DNA from: Paenibacillus sp. 1_12 | GTDB lineage: Bacteria > Bacillota > Bacilli > Paenibacillales > NBRC-103111 | NCBI RefSeq assembly: GCF_900114475.1 | Contig: NZ_FOTE01000002.1 | Span: forward strand, 558,001-622,000 | Reading direction: 5' to 3' | DNA: 64,000 bases | Shown: positions 36,025 to 44,553 of the stretch, piece by piece | How the letters are laid out: each line of letters starts with the position of its first letter | Numbering within the stretch: the stretch's first letter is position 1 | The notes under the pieces: model-generated | The model's input: only the letters and a program-made list of their open reading frames with translations | What the model was told of the DNA's origin: nothing | Databases searched by the model: none | Program-made: the position numbers and the translations under genes

Positions 36025-38346
36025 TTATCCTTGTGAATGCTTCTCGCGATATTGTCTTGGAGTCATCCCTTCGCTTTTCTTGAACATACGAATGAGATAA
36101 GAAGGCTGATATTGCAATTGCTCTGCAATTTCACTGATTTTCATATCGGTCTTGCACAGCAGTTCCTTACATTTCTCAATCCGCAAACGAATAATCGTAT
36201 CGATAAAGTTCGTGCCGTGGATTTGCCGGAATGCTTTACTAAGCTTGGAGGAGCTCATCTGCAATTGGTCAGCATACATTTCCAGCGATACGTCCATCAG
36301 GATCTCCTCTTGAATTTGCAACAGCAGCTTATCAATCGTTTCCCGCAAATTACCGTCATAGGTCATGGACAATGTTTTGATAAAGGGGTGGATCAGCTTG
36401 TGCTGAAACCAGTCTACGATCTGGTCCGGCTCGGATAAATGCATCAGCTGCTCATACAGATGAACGCCTTCGTACAATGCATACAAATTTACATCATGCT
36501 TAATAATCGTGTCATGGAGGGTGCCCAGCAGCTTCATCATCCCTTGATGCACCATCAATTCGGTACTATTGTCACCCTGCAGCTCCAGCATAAACTGACG
36601 AATTAATCGGACAGCTTCCTCCTCAAGCCCAATACTGACGGCATGCACAATTTCTCTTTCCAGTTCGGAAGGAAAATGCTTGGGGCTGTTAGGTTCCATC
36701 ATAAATTGATTCATATCCAGCATCTGATTGGACGTATGCAGGTCGCGGAAACGCAGCGCTTTTCGCGTCTGCTCCAGAACATTCGGCATGTCCACTAGAG
36801 AATCAGATATTTTACTTGTGACAATTGTCACCTTCATTCGCAGCATGTTATTGACCGCCACGATATAATCATGGGCAAGCTTATTGAGTATAGCCTTGAT
36901 TTCCTCATTCGTTATGCTTCGATCGAGAACAAAAAATACACCTACAGATAAATCCTGGAAATTAATGACATGCACCATGTTCAGCTTCTCGGAGCACAGC
37001 TCCAAAATAATGTTGGAAGCGGCAAACGTAATCAGCTGCGAATCCCGCTCGGAGAACTTGCCACCCAGCTCAGAGATACCGTGCAGCTGCGAAACCATAA
37101 CTGCAAATCTTTTATTCTGTGCGTCCCAATCGAGCTGCTTCATCTTGTCAATAAGCTCCAGCTCTGTATGCGTATATAAATTGCCTTGCAAAAATTGCAG
37201 CAGGAAGCTTTCCCTTAAGGCCGGTATGGATTCCTTGATTTGCATAGAGAGGGTCTGCTGCTCCACCAGGTGCTGATTCCATTGATTTTCAATGTAAGTC
37301 ACTTCATCCTTAATGTCTGACCTTGTATGCCTGGAAGATTCGAACAAGCTTTTCAAACGATAGATCGGGTCGTAAATTTTGTTGGATGCGAACCAAGATA
37401 GTAGCAGGCCGACCGTCAGGCCGAATAGGCTGATCCAGAGAATCAATCTCGACAACGAGGTTACAGGAGCAATGATTTGTGATAAGGGGGTGGCTGAGAC
37501 AAACGTCCATTTGCCGCCGAGCTTTGAAATTTTACCATAGGATACGGTGTAGCTTTGATCTTGCCAATCAAATTTAAAGGTGTTATCGCGCAGGTCCTCC
37601 TGAGCAATCTGGTTCTTTACCGCATCCTCAAGTGTGAGCTCCTTCAAAGCTCCGTTGGTGTGGGGAGTCGTCAAATAATCGCCGTTTTCATTAATAAGAA
37701 AAGCAACGCCTTCCCCGGAAGCCAATTTTTGCACCATCGTGTTTAACTTGACTTGATCCAAATAAATAATAAAAGCGCCATAGGAATCATACATTTGACC
37801 ACCGGGAAGCTTTACAACAATAGCCTTGTATAGTGTGTCAGGAATACCTGGCTTCCTTAACGAATAGTTCCAATAGATGGTACGTTCTTTTTCCAGTAAG
37901 GCTCTTAATAGCTTCTCATCCTCCTCCGACTGAATAGTTTGAAATCCAAACTCGTCTCCTATGAGCTTATTGGCATCGCGTAAATAAAGGTTCACACCAC
38001 CAATTAAGGAATTCGATTCCCTCATTAATGTAAACGATCTCATTAAATCGTTCGTTTTTTGAAATTCCATAATAAAATCCATCTGCTTAAGCGTCTCATC
38101 CATATTTCGGTCAAAAGCGAGTCTGACTACCGCATGCTCCAAATTGGATAAATAATCCTCCATGTGCTGGATCGACTGGCTAAGCTGATTCTGATGAGCT
38201 TTGTTGACTTCCATGCCAATGCGGTCCGTTCCGATATAGTAAAGAATGACACTGATCAATGCGATGGGGATGCAGGTAATCAGCAGTACAATACTTAAAT
38301 TTTTCCAATAAATCGACCCTCTATTTATGCTCTTTGGCCTGCTCAT
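36025..38346 (-). CDS. Membrane-bound AraC-family regulator with extracellular sensor
   Basis: One-component transmembrane regulator of 773 residues. Helices at about 16-38 and 298-320 enclose a Cache-like extracellular domain. A linker follows, and the two AraC helix-turn-helix motifs cover about 665-768 (LEMYADQLQMSSSKLSKAF and MKISEIAEQLQYQPSYLIRMF). This architecture is common in Paenibacillus beside sugar ABC loci. The terminator at 38500-38533 shows it has its own promoter. It lies between the importer operon and the GH2/dlgD operon, so it may control both. Ligand unknown. Confidence 0.94.
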   Translation of the reverse strand: MSRPKSINRGSIYWKNLSIVLLITCIPIALISVILYYIGTDRIGMEVNKAHQNQLSQSIQHMEDYLSNLEHAVVRLAFDRNMDETLKQMDFIMEFQKTNDLMRSFTLMRESNSLIGGVNLYLRDANKLIGDEFGFQTIQSEEDEKLLRALLEKERTIYWNYSLRKPGIPDTLYKAIVVKLPGGQMYDSYGAFIIYLDQVKLNTMVQKLASGEGVAFLINENGDYLTTPHTNGALKELTLEDAVKNQIAQEDLRDNTFKFDWQDQSYTVSYGKISKLGGKWTFVSATPLSQIIAPVTSLSRLILWISLFGLTVGLLLSWFASNKIYDPIYRLKSLFESSRHTRSDIKDEVTYIENQWNQHLVEQQTLSMQIKESIPALRESFLLQFLQGNLYTHTELELIDKMKQLDWDAQNKRFAVMVSQLHGISELGGKFSERDSQLITFAASNIILELCSEKLNMVHVINFQDLSVGVFFVLDRSITNEEIKAILNKLAHDYIVAVNNMLRMKVTIVTSKISDSLVDMPNVLEQTRKALRFRDLHTSNQMLDMNQFMMEPNSPKHFPSELEREIVHAVSIGLEEEAVRLIRQFMLELQGDNSTELMVHQGMMKLLGTLHDTIIKHDVNLYALYEGVHLYEQLMHLSEPDQIVDWFQHKLIHPFIKTLSMTYDGNLRETIDKLLLQIQEEILMDVSLEMYADQLQMSSSKLSKAFRQIHGTNFIDTIIRLRIEKCKELLCKTDMKISEIAEQLQYQPSYLIRMFKKSEGMTPRQYREKHSQG

Positions 38347-38499
38347 CGGGATATTTCACATCCTTTACTTTATGGGCCCAATCGCCGCTCATCAACCGCA
38401 GCATCAGCAATTAATTGCGTATGTATAATATACATTGTATATTTTGTATATCAAATAATCAATAAAAGGTTCTACAGATCTAAGACAAATTGACAACGC

Positions 38500-38533
38500 A
38501 AAAAACTGCTGTATCCAATCAGATTCAGCAGTT
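38500..38533 (-). terminator. Rho-independent terminator
   Basis: Minus strand: AACTGCTG, 14-base loop, CAGCAGTT and TTTT. It closes the importer operon after the binding protein. Confidence 0.8.
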
Positions 38534-38638
38534 CGGTAATCAAGTATCCCCCACCCATCCGGTTCCGAAAATGTTGAGTTTACAGCAAAGAGGCAAGGGA
38601 CCTCCCTTACCTCCGCACAAATCAAATTCGATTACAGT

Positions 38639-40204
38639 TTATTTTTGAGCCATCCGATTTTTGTATTCTGCGTTGATTTCTTCTGTGATTTTGGTGTAGT
38701 TGGGATCTTTCTTAAGGCTGTCTACATATTTATCCCACTCCTCCAATGTAATCTTGCCGATAATCGTTTGTGTTTTCATATCAGCAATTTTTTTCGTGTA
38801 GTCAGCACCCATTTTAAGTTCAGTGTCGGAAACGAGACCGATAGCCGGGTCTGCCGTGGAAATTTTCGCTTTTTCTTCAGCCAGCTTAATATTGCGTTGA
38901 TAAATCTCTTTCGGCATACCGGCTGCATACTGCCACAGATCCAGCACAGGTGTGCTGAACATTTTACCCCAGGAAGCAGTTCCTACACTGTCGGCTACAG
39001 CCTTATCATTGGCAATTTTTTGACCGTCTACAATGGTGTAATGAACATCCTTGATTCCGTACAGCGTCAAATCCAGGCCTTCGCCGCCAGAACCATAATC
39101 AACGAATTTCAAAATCGCCTTCATTTTTTCTTCAGGTACGGTTTTGGGAATTGCTAATACGCCATTAAAGCCAGAGGCTTGCGGTACATAAGCTTTGCCA
39201 CCTGCTTTTGGAGCCAGCGAAAGCATCGGTGTCCATTCCACCTTCGGGTCCTTCTTCCATTGATCCATCGTGTATCTGAACAGAGCCTCCGGTGTTTCTG
39301 AGGTCAGTCCCGCTCTGCCGCTTGTAGCCAGCTCCCAGTACTGATTTTCTTTCAATACAGGGAAGTCCTGCGGGATTAAACCATCCTTATACAATTTATT
39401 CACATAAATTAGAGCTTCCTTCATTTCCGGCTCCAGCGTCATGTTGACGAGCTTGCCGTCCTTCTCTTTCCATTTGCCGACAGTTCCAGTGAACACTTCT
39501 TCAAATACACCGGAGCCGCCGCGCATGGTAAAGCCAGTTGTGTCTTTTTTACCATCAGGTGCGTTATCCTTGAAGGCTTTCAATACGGTATACAGCTCAT
39601 CTAAATTAGTCGGCATTTTCAAACTTAGTTTGTCCAGCCAATCCTTACGAATCGAGAAAAATCCCCCGCCATTCAATGGGCGCCCCGCAGGTACGGCAAA
39701 CGATTTCCCATCGATTTTGGTGTTATTCCATATTTTCTGATCAATGGCCATAAGGTTTGGATAGTTTTTGACGTATGGCGTCAAGTCCCAGAATGCACCT
39801 TGTTTGACCATTTGACGGAACAAGGGAGTCGTAATGTTCGGAATTTTAATTAAATCGGCAATATCGCCAGCGGCCAGTGCCACATTCACGCGGTCCGCAT
39901 AATCTCCACCTGGCACCCAGGTCACGGTCAGCTTCGTATTCGTTCTTTTTTCAAATTCCTTCTGTACGGCATTGTCTGGGGATGGAGGCTGCGCGATCGT
40001 GTAATCCGCCATAACTTTGATTTCGGTAAGCTTTGCTGGGGCTGGGGCTTTAGGCTCTTCCTTGCCGGCAGTACCTGGCGCAGGTGCAGGTGCTGCAGAA
40101 GGAGCAGGTGACGAACAAGCTGCGGCAAATGAAGAGAATACGACCATCGTGGATATGAATAACAATATCCGTTTTTTGAGTAACTTGGTTGTTTGTACTT
40201 TCAT
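38639..40204 (-). CDS. Extracellular solute-binding lipoprotein, LplA type (paralogue B)
   Basis: Sugar-binding lipoprotein of 521 residues with a lipobox AAAC and an Ala/Pro linker longer than its paralogue's. Shares IKVMADYTIAQPPSPDN and nearly every block with the protein at 31518-33056. The ATG has AAGGGG 10 bases upstream. It is the last gene of the operon 44157-38639, an unusual position, since the binding protein is normally first. The two permeases of this operon are its likely partners. Confidence 0.93.
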   Translation of the reverse strand: MKVQTTKLLKKRILLFISTMVVFSSFAAACSSPAPSAAPAPAPGTAGKEEPKAPAPAKLTEIKVMADYTIAQPPSPDNAVQKEFEKRTNTKLTVTWVPGGDYADRVNVALAAGDIADLIKIPNITTPLFRQMVKQGAFWDLTPYVKNYPNLMAIDQKIWNNTKIDGKSFAVPAGRPLNGGGFFSIRKDWLDKLSLKMPTNLDELYTVLKAFKDNAPDGKKDTTGFTMRGGSGVFEEVFTGTVGKWKEKDGKLVNMTLEPEMKEALIYVNKLYKDGLIPQDFPVLKENQYWELATSGRAGLTSETPEALFRYTMDQWKKDPKVEWTPMLSLAPKAGGKAYVPQASGFNGVLAIPKTVPEEKMKAILKFVDYGSGGEGLDLTLYGIKDVHYTIVDGQKIANDKAVADSVGTASWGKMFSTPVLDLWQYAAGMPKEIYQRNIKLAEEKAKISTADPAIGLVSDTELKMGADYTKKIADMKTQTIIGKITLEEWDKYVDSLKKDPNYTKITEEINAEYKNRMAQK

Positions 40205-40288
40205 TGCAAATCATCCCCTTAATATTGGTTTGGCTTGTTGGAGTTATCTGTTGTGGATAACTTATTTACTCCAAAACGGAAATCGCGC

Positions 40289-41425
40289 TTATACGGCCCA
40301 ACCGCTGTCGCGAAGCTTGCTTTCATAATGAGCAGTGTCGATATGCAAGCCGAATCCTGGTGTAGAAGGTACAGAAATTTTGCCTTCTTGAATCGTGTAG
40401 CCGGAAGTATCAATACCTGGAATTTGCGCCTCATCCCACTCCACGAACATAAAGCCTTCAATAGCTGGATATACCTGTGCCGAAGCAAAGTTGCCATAGA
40501 AGCCGCCATAGTTGTGAGGAGCCGCTTTCACACCGCTTTTGGCCAGTCGCTTCGCCAGCTTCAGCCAATTGACGATGCCATAATCCTTCAAATCGTATTG
40601 GATCGCATCGATCAAGCCTTGCTCTGCCCATTCCACAATCGGTCCCGCCGCCAAGCCTTCACCGTCCGTGATCATCACATCGATCTTTTCCTCAGCTAAC
40701 CAAGCCTTCAAATCGCGATACAGCCGATCATCTTCGTGGAACGCTTCCTCCATCCACAGCAGGTTGGATGATGCCGTTTCTTTCAAAACATGCTTCGTCA
40801 GATTCAGGTTATAGCCGTTATTCGCATCGATCGATATGTTGCATGCCGGACCGACTACCTCACGGATGCCGTTCACAATGGCGATATCCCGCTTCGTGCC
40901 TTCCATCAAGTCCATATGCATTGCACCACGGCCGACCTTGATTTTAAATCCGCGAAATCCTTCGTTATAGCCCTGCATCGCTTCCTCCTGCAGCAGCTTC
41001 ACCGCGTCCGCCTCGTTGCTCAGGTGCAGATCATCAAAATACAAGGACGTATCATAGCAAGCCACGCTCAGAGGTGTCGATTGGCCGCTCAGCAGCTGAT
41101 AAACCGGAATGCCTCTTACATTCGCTAACCAGTCGAACAGCGGGAATTGGATGCTTTGAAAACGGTCCTTGATCCATTGATCCTCACAAAAAATCTCGCT
41201 AATCGGTGTCCCGATAAATGCTGCTGCTGCTTCACGAGAGACACGGGACCAGCTATACCCCGCGATGCCGCCAATCGTAATACGTACCAAAGGAAAGCTG
41301 ACTTCTTTACCATGTACCCCCAATCTTGCATTGCAGCCTGCCAATCTGCGGCGTTCACCTTTCATTAGTACCTGCTCGATTGACTCAATACGCCATGTGT
41401 TGTCCAGATCGGAAAAGTTTTTCAT
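40289..41425 (-). CDS. Enolase-superfamily dehydratase/racemase, mandelate racemase subgroup
   Basis: Cytoplasmic Mg-dependent enzyme of 378 residues. The N-terminal capping domain precedes a barrel with KxK (K161, K163 in FKIKVGRG), metal ligands D200 (SIDANNGYN), E226 (LLWMEEAF) and E256 (ITDGEG), and the Asp-His dyad D278 (IQYDLKDYG) and H304 (AAPHNYGGFYG). This set marks the mandelate racemase subgroup, most of whose members dehydrate sugar acids. ATG 41425 has AAGGGAG 9 bases upstream; the frame opens at 41446. It sits between the permeases and the binding protein, so it probably acts on an imported acid sugar. Exact substrate not predictable. Confidence 0.9.
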   Translation of the reverse strand: MKNFSDLDNTWRIESIEQVLMKGERRRLAGCNARLGVHGKEVSFPLVRITIGGIAGYSWSRVSREAAAAFIGTPISEIFCEDQWIKDRFQSIQFPLFDWLANVRGIPVYQLLSGQSTPLSVACYDTSLYFDDLHLSNEADAVKLLQEEAMQGYNEGFRGFKIKVGRGAMHMDLMEGTKRDIAIVNGIREVVGPACNISIDANNGYNLNLTKHVLKETASSNLLWMEEAFHEDDRLYRDLKAWLAEEKIDVMITDGEGLAAGPIVEWAEQGLIDAIQYDLKDYGIVNWLKLAKRLAKSGVKAAPHNYGGFYGNFASAQVYPAIEGFMFVEWDEAQIPGIDTSGYTIQEGKISVPSTPGFGLHIDTAHYESKLRDSGWAV

Positions 41426-41534
41426 CTTCATTTGCTCCCTTGTCATTTGTATTTATATTGTTGTTGGTTTGTTTGTCGGATAAGGGTGAGCAGCGCTGCC
41501 GGTGTAGAATGAAACAACGACGAGCCATCTTCAC

Positions 41535-42416
41535 TTAACCTTTGACAGAACCTAACATAACACCCTTGGTAAAATGCTTTTGCAAAAACGGATACACCAT
41601 CAGTATTGGCAAGGTTGAGATCACGACGGCAGCCATTTTGATCGTTTGCGTAGGCAGCTGCTTGTCTGACGACATTTCCACAGCTGACGCTCCGCCCATT
41701 GCGGTATCAGAATCGATCAGCATATTGCGCAGTACAATTTGCAGCGGCACCTTCGTAAAATCGTTAATATACAACACGGCACTAAAGAAGGTGTTCCAGT
41801 AAGCCACTGCGTAAAATAATCCAAACGCGGCAAGCGATGCAGCCGAAAGCGGCAAAATGATTTTGAAGAAAATGCTCAAGTCATTACAGCCGTCAATCAT
41901 TGCGGCTTCCTCCAACTCCACAGGAATACTGTCGAAGAAGCTTTTCATCAAAATGACATACCAGCCGCTGGTCAATACTGGAATTATCAGCGCCCATATG
42001 CTGTTGATCAAACCCAAATCACGTACGAGTAAGTACAGTGGGATGATTCCCGGATTAAACAGGATCGAGAACATGACCATGAACATCATGAGCTTTCTGC
42101 CTTTTAGTCTTTTACGGGAAAGACCAAATGAAAAGGCCGAGGTTACCATCAGGCTCAGCAGTGTGCCCACAGTTGCCAGAAAAGCGCTGACGCCCGTTGC
42201 CCGAATAAAGGCGGATGTAGACATTAAGTATTCATACGAGCCAAGGCTCCACTTACTCGGAAATAACACAAACCCGTATTTTTCGATATACTCTCTTGGC
42301 TCCGTGAAGGAAACCACGAAAACGTAATACAACGGGAACAAAGTAATGATGCCGATCATAACCAGCAGCACAAGGTTTGCCATACTAAACAGGCGGTCGC
42401 CTAAGCTTTCTCTCAT
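41535..42416 (-). CDS. Carbohydrate ABC transporter permease, LplC/YtcP type
   Basis: CUT1-family membrane subunit of 293 residues, six helices. The EAA loop is LEEAAMIDGCNDLSIFFKI near 171-189, with FSILFNPGIIPLYLLV and the terminus FLQKHFTKGVMLGSVKG. AAAGGAG lies 9 bases before the ATG. Its LplB-type partner is 780 bases upstream, separated by repeat-rich DNA rather than the usual short gap. Confidence 0.94.
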   Translation of the reverse strand: MRESLGDRLFSMANLVLLVMIGIITLFPLYYVFVVSFTEPREYIEKYGFVLFPSKWSLGSYEYLMSTSAFIRATGVSAFLATVGTLLSLMVTSAFSFGLSRKRLKGRKLMMFMVMFSILFNPGIIPLYLLVRDLGLINSIWALIIPVLTSGWYVILMKSFFDSIPVELEEAAMIDGCNDLSIFFKIILPLSAASLAAFGLFYAVAYWNTFFSAVLYINDFTKVPLQIVLRNMLIDSDTAMGGASAVEMSSDKQLPTQTIKMAAVVISTLPILMVYPFLQKHFTKGVMLGSVKG

Positions 42417-42469
42417 GAGGGGTGGCTCCTTTCTAAAATAAGATGATTTACGGATTAAGGATTAGGGAT

Positions 42470-42640
42470 AAAATGCGGAGAATAGGTCGTCGCTGCGCGT
42501 CCGAAGTGTTCCTCCGATTGCTGTTGTTCCCGGATTTTATCATTGTATAAGAGATGTATCGGTGAAAATCCGGGAACAAAGGCACCGCTTCGCTATCTCC
42601 AGAACACCACGGACGCTCCGCTTCGTATTCACCACATTTT
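42470..42640 (-). repeat. Long imperfect palindrome, copy 2 of the structured element family
   Basis: In the orientation of copy 1 it lies on the minus strand. Conserved cores are GCCTTTG (complement of 42577-42583) and CAACAGCAATCGGAGG (complement of 42511-42526). The distal stem TTCCCGGATTTT/AAAATCCGGGAA is perfect. The proximal stem pairs CGTCCG-2-GTGTTC with GAACAC-2-CGGACG, and the outer arms AAAATGCGGAGAATA and TATTCACCACATTTT pair with two mismatches. Confidence 0.75.
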
Positions 42641-42848
42641 GCGGCCCCTTAGGCCGGAAAGCGCAGCTTCCTTTATACATTTCGCTGAAATTAAAGGGCA
42701 TTTATTCAATGGATTAGCATTGAATATTCATTTTCTGGCTCTACGCGATCATTAGTTCTCGACGGAGTACGAGCAATGATCCTTGAAAAACCTCGGAGCC
42801 TTTTATACTTAAGCCTATTTATTAAGGGGTATGTCTATTTCCTTGTGC

Positions 42849-42870
42849 GAATTTCGCAACTGCGAAATTC
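42849..42870. repeat. Perfect 10-bp inverted repeat
   Basis: GAATTTCGCA, two-base spacer, TGCGAAATTC. No neighbouring promoter or gene end explains it. Confidence 0.7.
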
Positions 42871-42909
42871 TACTGAGTATAGCTCTTACTTATTACTTCT
42901 CCCTTGGTC

Positions 42910-42966
42910 AGGATCACTTAATTTAGAGACTTAATTTAGAGCACTTAGTTTAGAGCACTTCGTTTA
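42910..42966. repeat. Short tandem direct repeat, about 14-bp unit
   Basis: Four degenerate copies of CACTTAATTTAGAG (variants ACTTAATTTAGAG, CACTTAGTTTAGAG, CACTTCGTTTAGAT). No function evident. Confidence 0.7.
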
Positions 42967-43017
42967 GATACATTACGATTAGTAAATGTATCAAGCCCTC
43001 AACAACTCCCTTTGTTT

Positions 43018-43186
43018 GGAGTGTGTTCAAAAAGAACAGCGGAGGAGAAGGGGTGTGCTGTAGGAGCGTAGCGTTCGCCTTTGAAATCGTGAATATACCG
43101 CTTAACCTATATTCATAATTCGCGATTTCAACAGCGACCGGAGGCGTACCCCTTCTCCATAGCGATCCCCTTTTTGAACACGCTCC
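43018..43186 (+). repeat. Long imperfect palindrome, copy 3 of the structured element family
   Basis: Outer arms GGAGTGTGTTCAAAAAG and CTTTTTGAACACGCTCC. The proximal stem GGAGAAGGGGT (43044-43054) pairs perfectly with ACCCCTTCTCC (43148-43158). Cores GCCTTTG (43077-43083) and CAACAGCGACCGGAGG (43129-43144) match the other copies, and the distal stem pairs TTGAAATCG with CGATTTCAA. Confidence 0.75.
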
Positions 43187-43197
43187 AACACTCCACC

Positions 43198-44157
43198 TCA
43201 GTAAACTCCTTCCTCTCCAAACCGCTTAGCCAGCCAGTTGGCACATACAACAAGCGTCAAGCCGATCACCGATTTGAATAATCCGACAGCTGTGGTATAG
43301 CTGAATTGGCCTTGCTGAATGCCGTTACGATATACATAAGTTTCAAAAACATCAGCAACATTCGATACTGCTCCATTCGCCATCAGGAATACCTGCTCAA
43401 ATCCAACATCCATAATATGACCCAAGCGGAGGATTAACAAAATAATAATGACGTTGCGAATGCCCGGCAGGGTTACATGCCACATTTGCCGAATCCGATT
43501 GGCCCCGTCGATCTTGGCTGCTTCATACAGCTGCGAATCGATACCTGTTATGGCTGCGAGGAAAATGATCGTTCCCCAGCCGGTGTCCTTCCATATGTTT
43601 TGACCAGTTAAAAGTCCCCAGAACAAGTTTTCGCTGGTCAAAAAAGCAATTTTGGAAAGTCCCATATACTCCATAATCAGGTTGATAATGCCGTTCGTCT
43701 GTGATAAGAGCAGGAACGTAATTCCTGCAATAATGACCCACGAGAGAAAATGCGGCAGGTACACCACAGATTGAATCACCCGCTTAAAGTATTTGTTGCT
43801 CACTTCATTCATACAAAGAGATAACACAATGGGCAAAGGAAAGAAGAAAACGAGACTCAAGAGACTAATCATCATCGTATTGCGAAAGAGTAAGTAAAAG
43901 CTCGGGTTCGTGAAAAATCGGATGAAATGCTCGACACCGACCCAAGCGCTTTTGAATATTCCCATATAAGGTGAATAGTCCTGGAAGGCGATGATGATGC
44001 CCCACATCGGGTAATATTTAAAAACAAGGAAATACAGTACTCCCGGCAGAACCAAGAGATATAAATACTTATCCCTTTTCAGTTCGGCCCACAGCGAGGT
44101 TTTGCTTTTACTTTTTGTTAACGCTTGCGAAATTGACTTTGTCGCTTGGATATCCAT
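43198..44157 (-). CDS. Carbohydrate ABC transporter permease, LplB type
   Basis: CUT1-family membrane subunit of 319 residues. The EAA loop is LYEAAKIDGANRIRQMWHV near 211-229 and the C-terminal GIQQGQFSYTTAVGLFKS matches the LplB group. ATG 44157 follows AAGGAGG by 8 bases; the longer frame to 44214 has no ribosome-binding site. First gene of the operon that continues, after the repeat-rich gap, to a YtcP permease, an enolase-superfamily enzyme and a binding protein. Confidence 0.93.
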   Translation of the reverse strand: MDIQATKSISQALTKSKSKTSLWAELKRDKYLYLLVLPGVLYFLVFKYYPMWGIIIAFQDYSPYMGIFKSAWVGVEHFIRFFTNPSFYLLFRNTMMISLLSLVFFFPLPIVLSLCMNEVSNKYFKRVIQSVVYLPHFLSWVIIAGITFLLLSQTNGIINLIMEYMGLSKIAFLTSENLFWGLLTGQNIWKDTGWGTIIFLAAITGIDSQLYEAAKIDGANRIRQMWHVTLPGIRNVIIILLILRLGHIMDVGFEQVFLMANGAVSNVADVFETYVYRNGIQQGQFSYTTAVGLFKSVIGLTLVVCANWLAKRFGEEGVY

Positions 44158-44553
44158 GATGCCTTCCTCCTTAAAGTGTTCGTAAAATCTGACCTCGCAA
44201 GCATTCCAACCCACGCAGATCCTGCAGTGTGCATTGTGTTACCAAATGGTAGGTGTCGTTGGAATCCTTGTGAATCAATCGTATGCCCTAACCTTAGGAT
44301 AGATCATGCTGCAAGCGCAATAATAACAAATTATTACTATGCCTATTAAAAATTTCCGCCCATAGTCTTTTTTTGAAATGTTAAGGAAACCAATCATAGG
44401 GCTGTGAAGACAACCATAGATACGCCCGGCAGCCTCTACTCTACGAAAAGATATTTAGCCTTGCCCATACTGATTATTATTGAGGGAACACAATAAAAAA
44501 AGAGATCCCTAGAAAGTCCATTTGGACTCTAGGAGATCTCTTTGAATTTACAT
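44158..44553. other. Intergenic region upstream of the permease-dehydratase operon
   Basis: No gene was found. It holds a terminator for the neighbouring importer and must hold the promoter of the 44157 operon. TGCAAGCGCAATAA at 44310-44323 is a cre-like sequence with one mismatch. Confidence 0.5.
44494..44543 (-). terminator. Rho-independent terminator
   Basis: Minus strand: AGAGATCTCCTAG...GTCC pairs with GGAC...CTAGGGATCTCT, followed by TTTTTTT. It closes the operon 47970-44554. Confidence 0.85.

Larger units (their letters stand above)
42417..43197. other. 781-bp non-coding, repeat-rich insertion inside an ABC-transporter operon
   Basis: No credible gene was found. It contains two palindromic elements (42470-42640 and 43018-43186), a small perfect inverted repeat (42849-42870) and a short tandem repeat (42910-42966). 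It separates two permease genes that are adjacent in every other operon here. Confidence 0.7.

Noticed and set aside
42543-42755. 70-residue frame in the repeat-rich gap
   Set aside because: It spans a palindrome arm and has no start signal.
42910-42966. Possible CRISPR array
   Set aside because: The units are directly adjacent, about 14 bases and degenerate, with no spacers and no cas genes.
44310-44323. cre site upstream of the 44157 operon
   Set aside because: One mismatch at a defined position and about 150 bases from the start; too weak to call as a feature.
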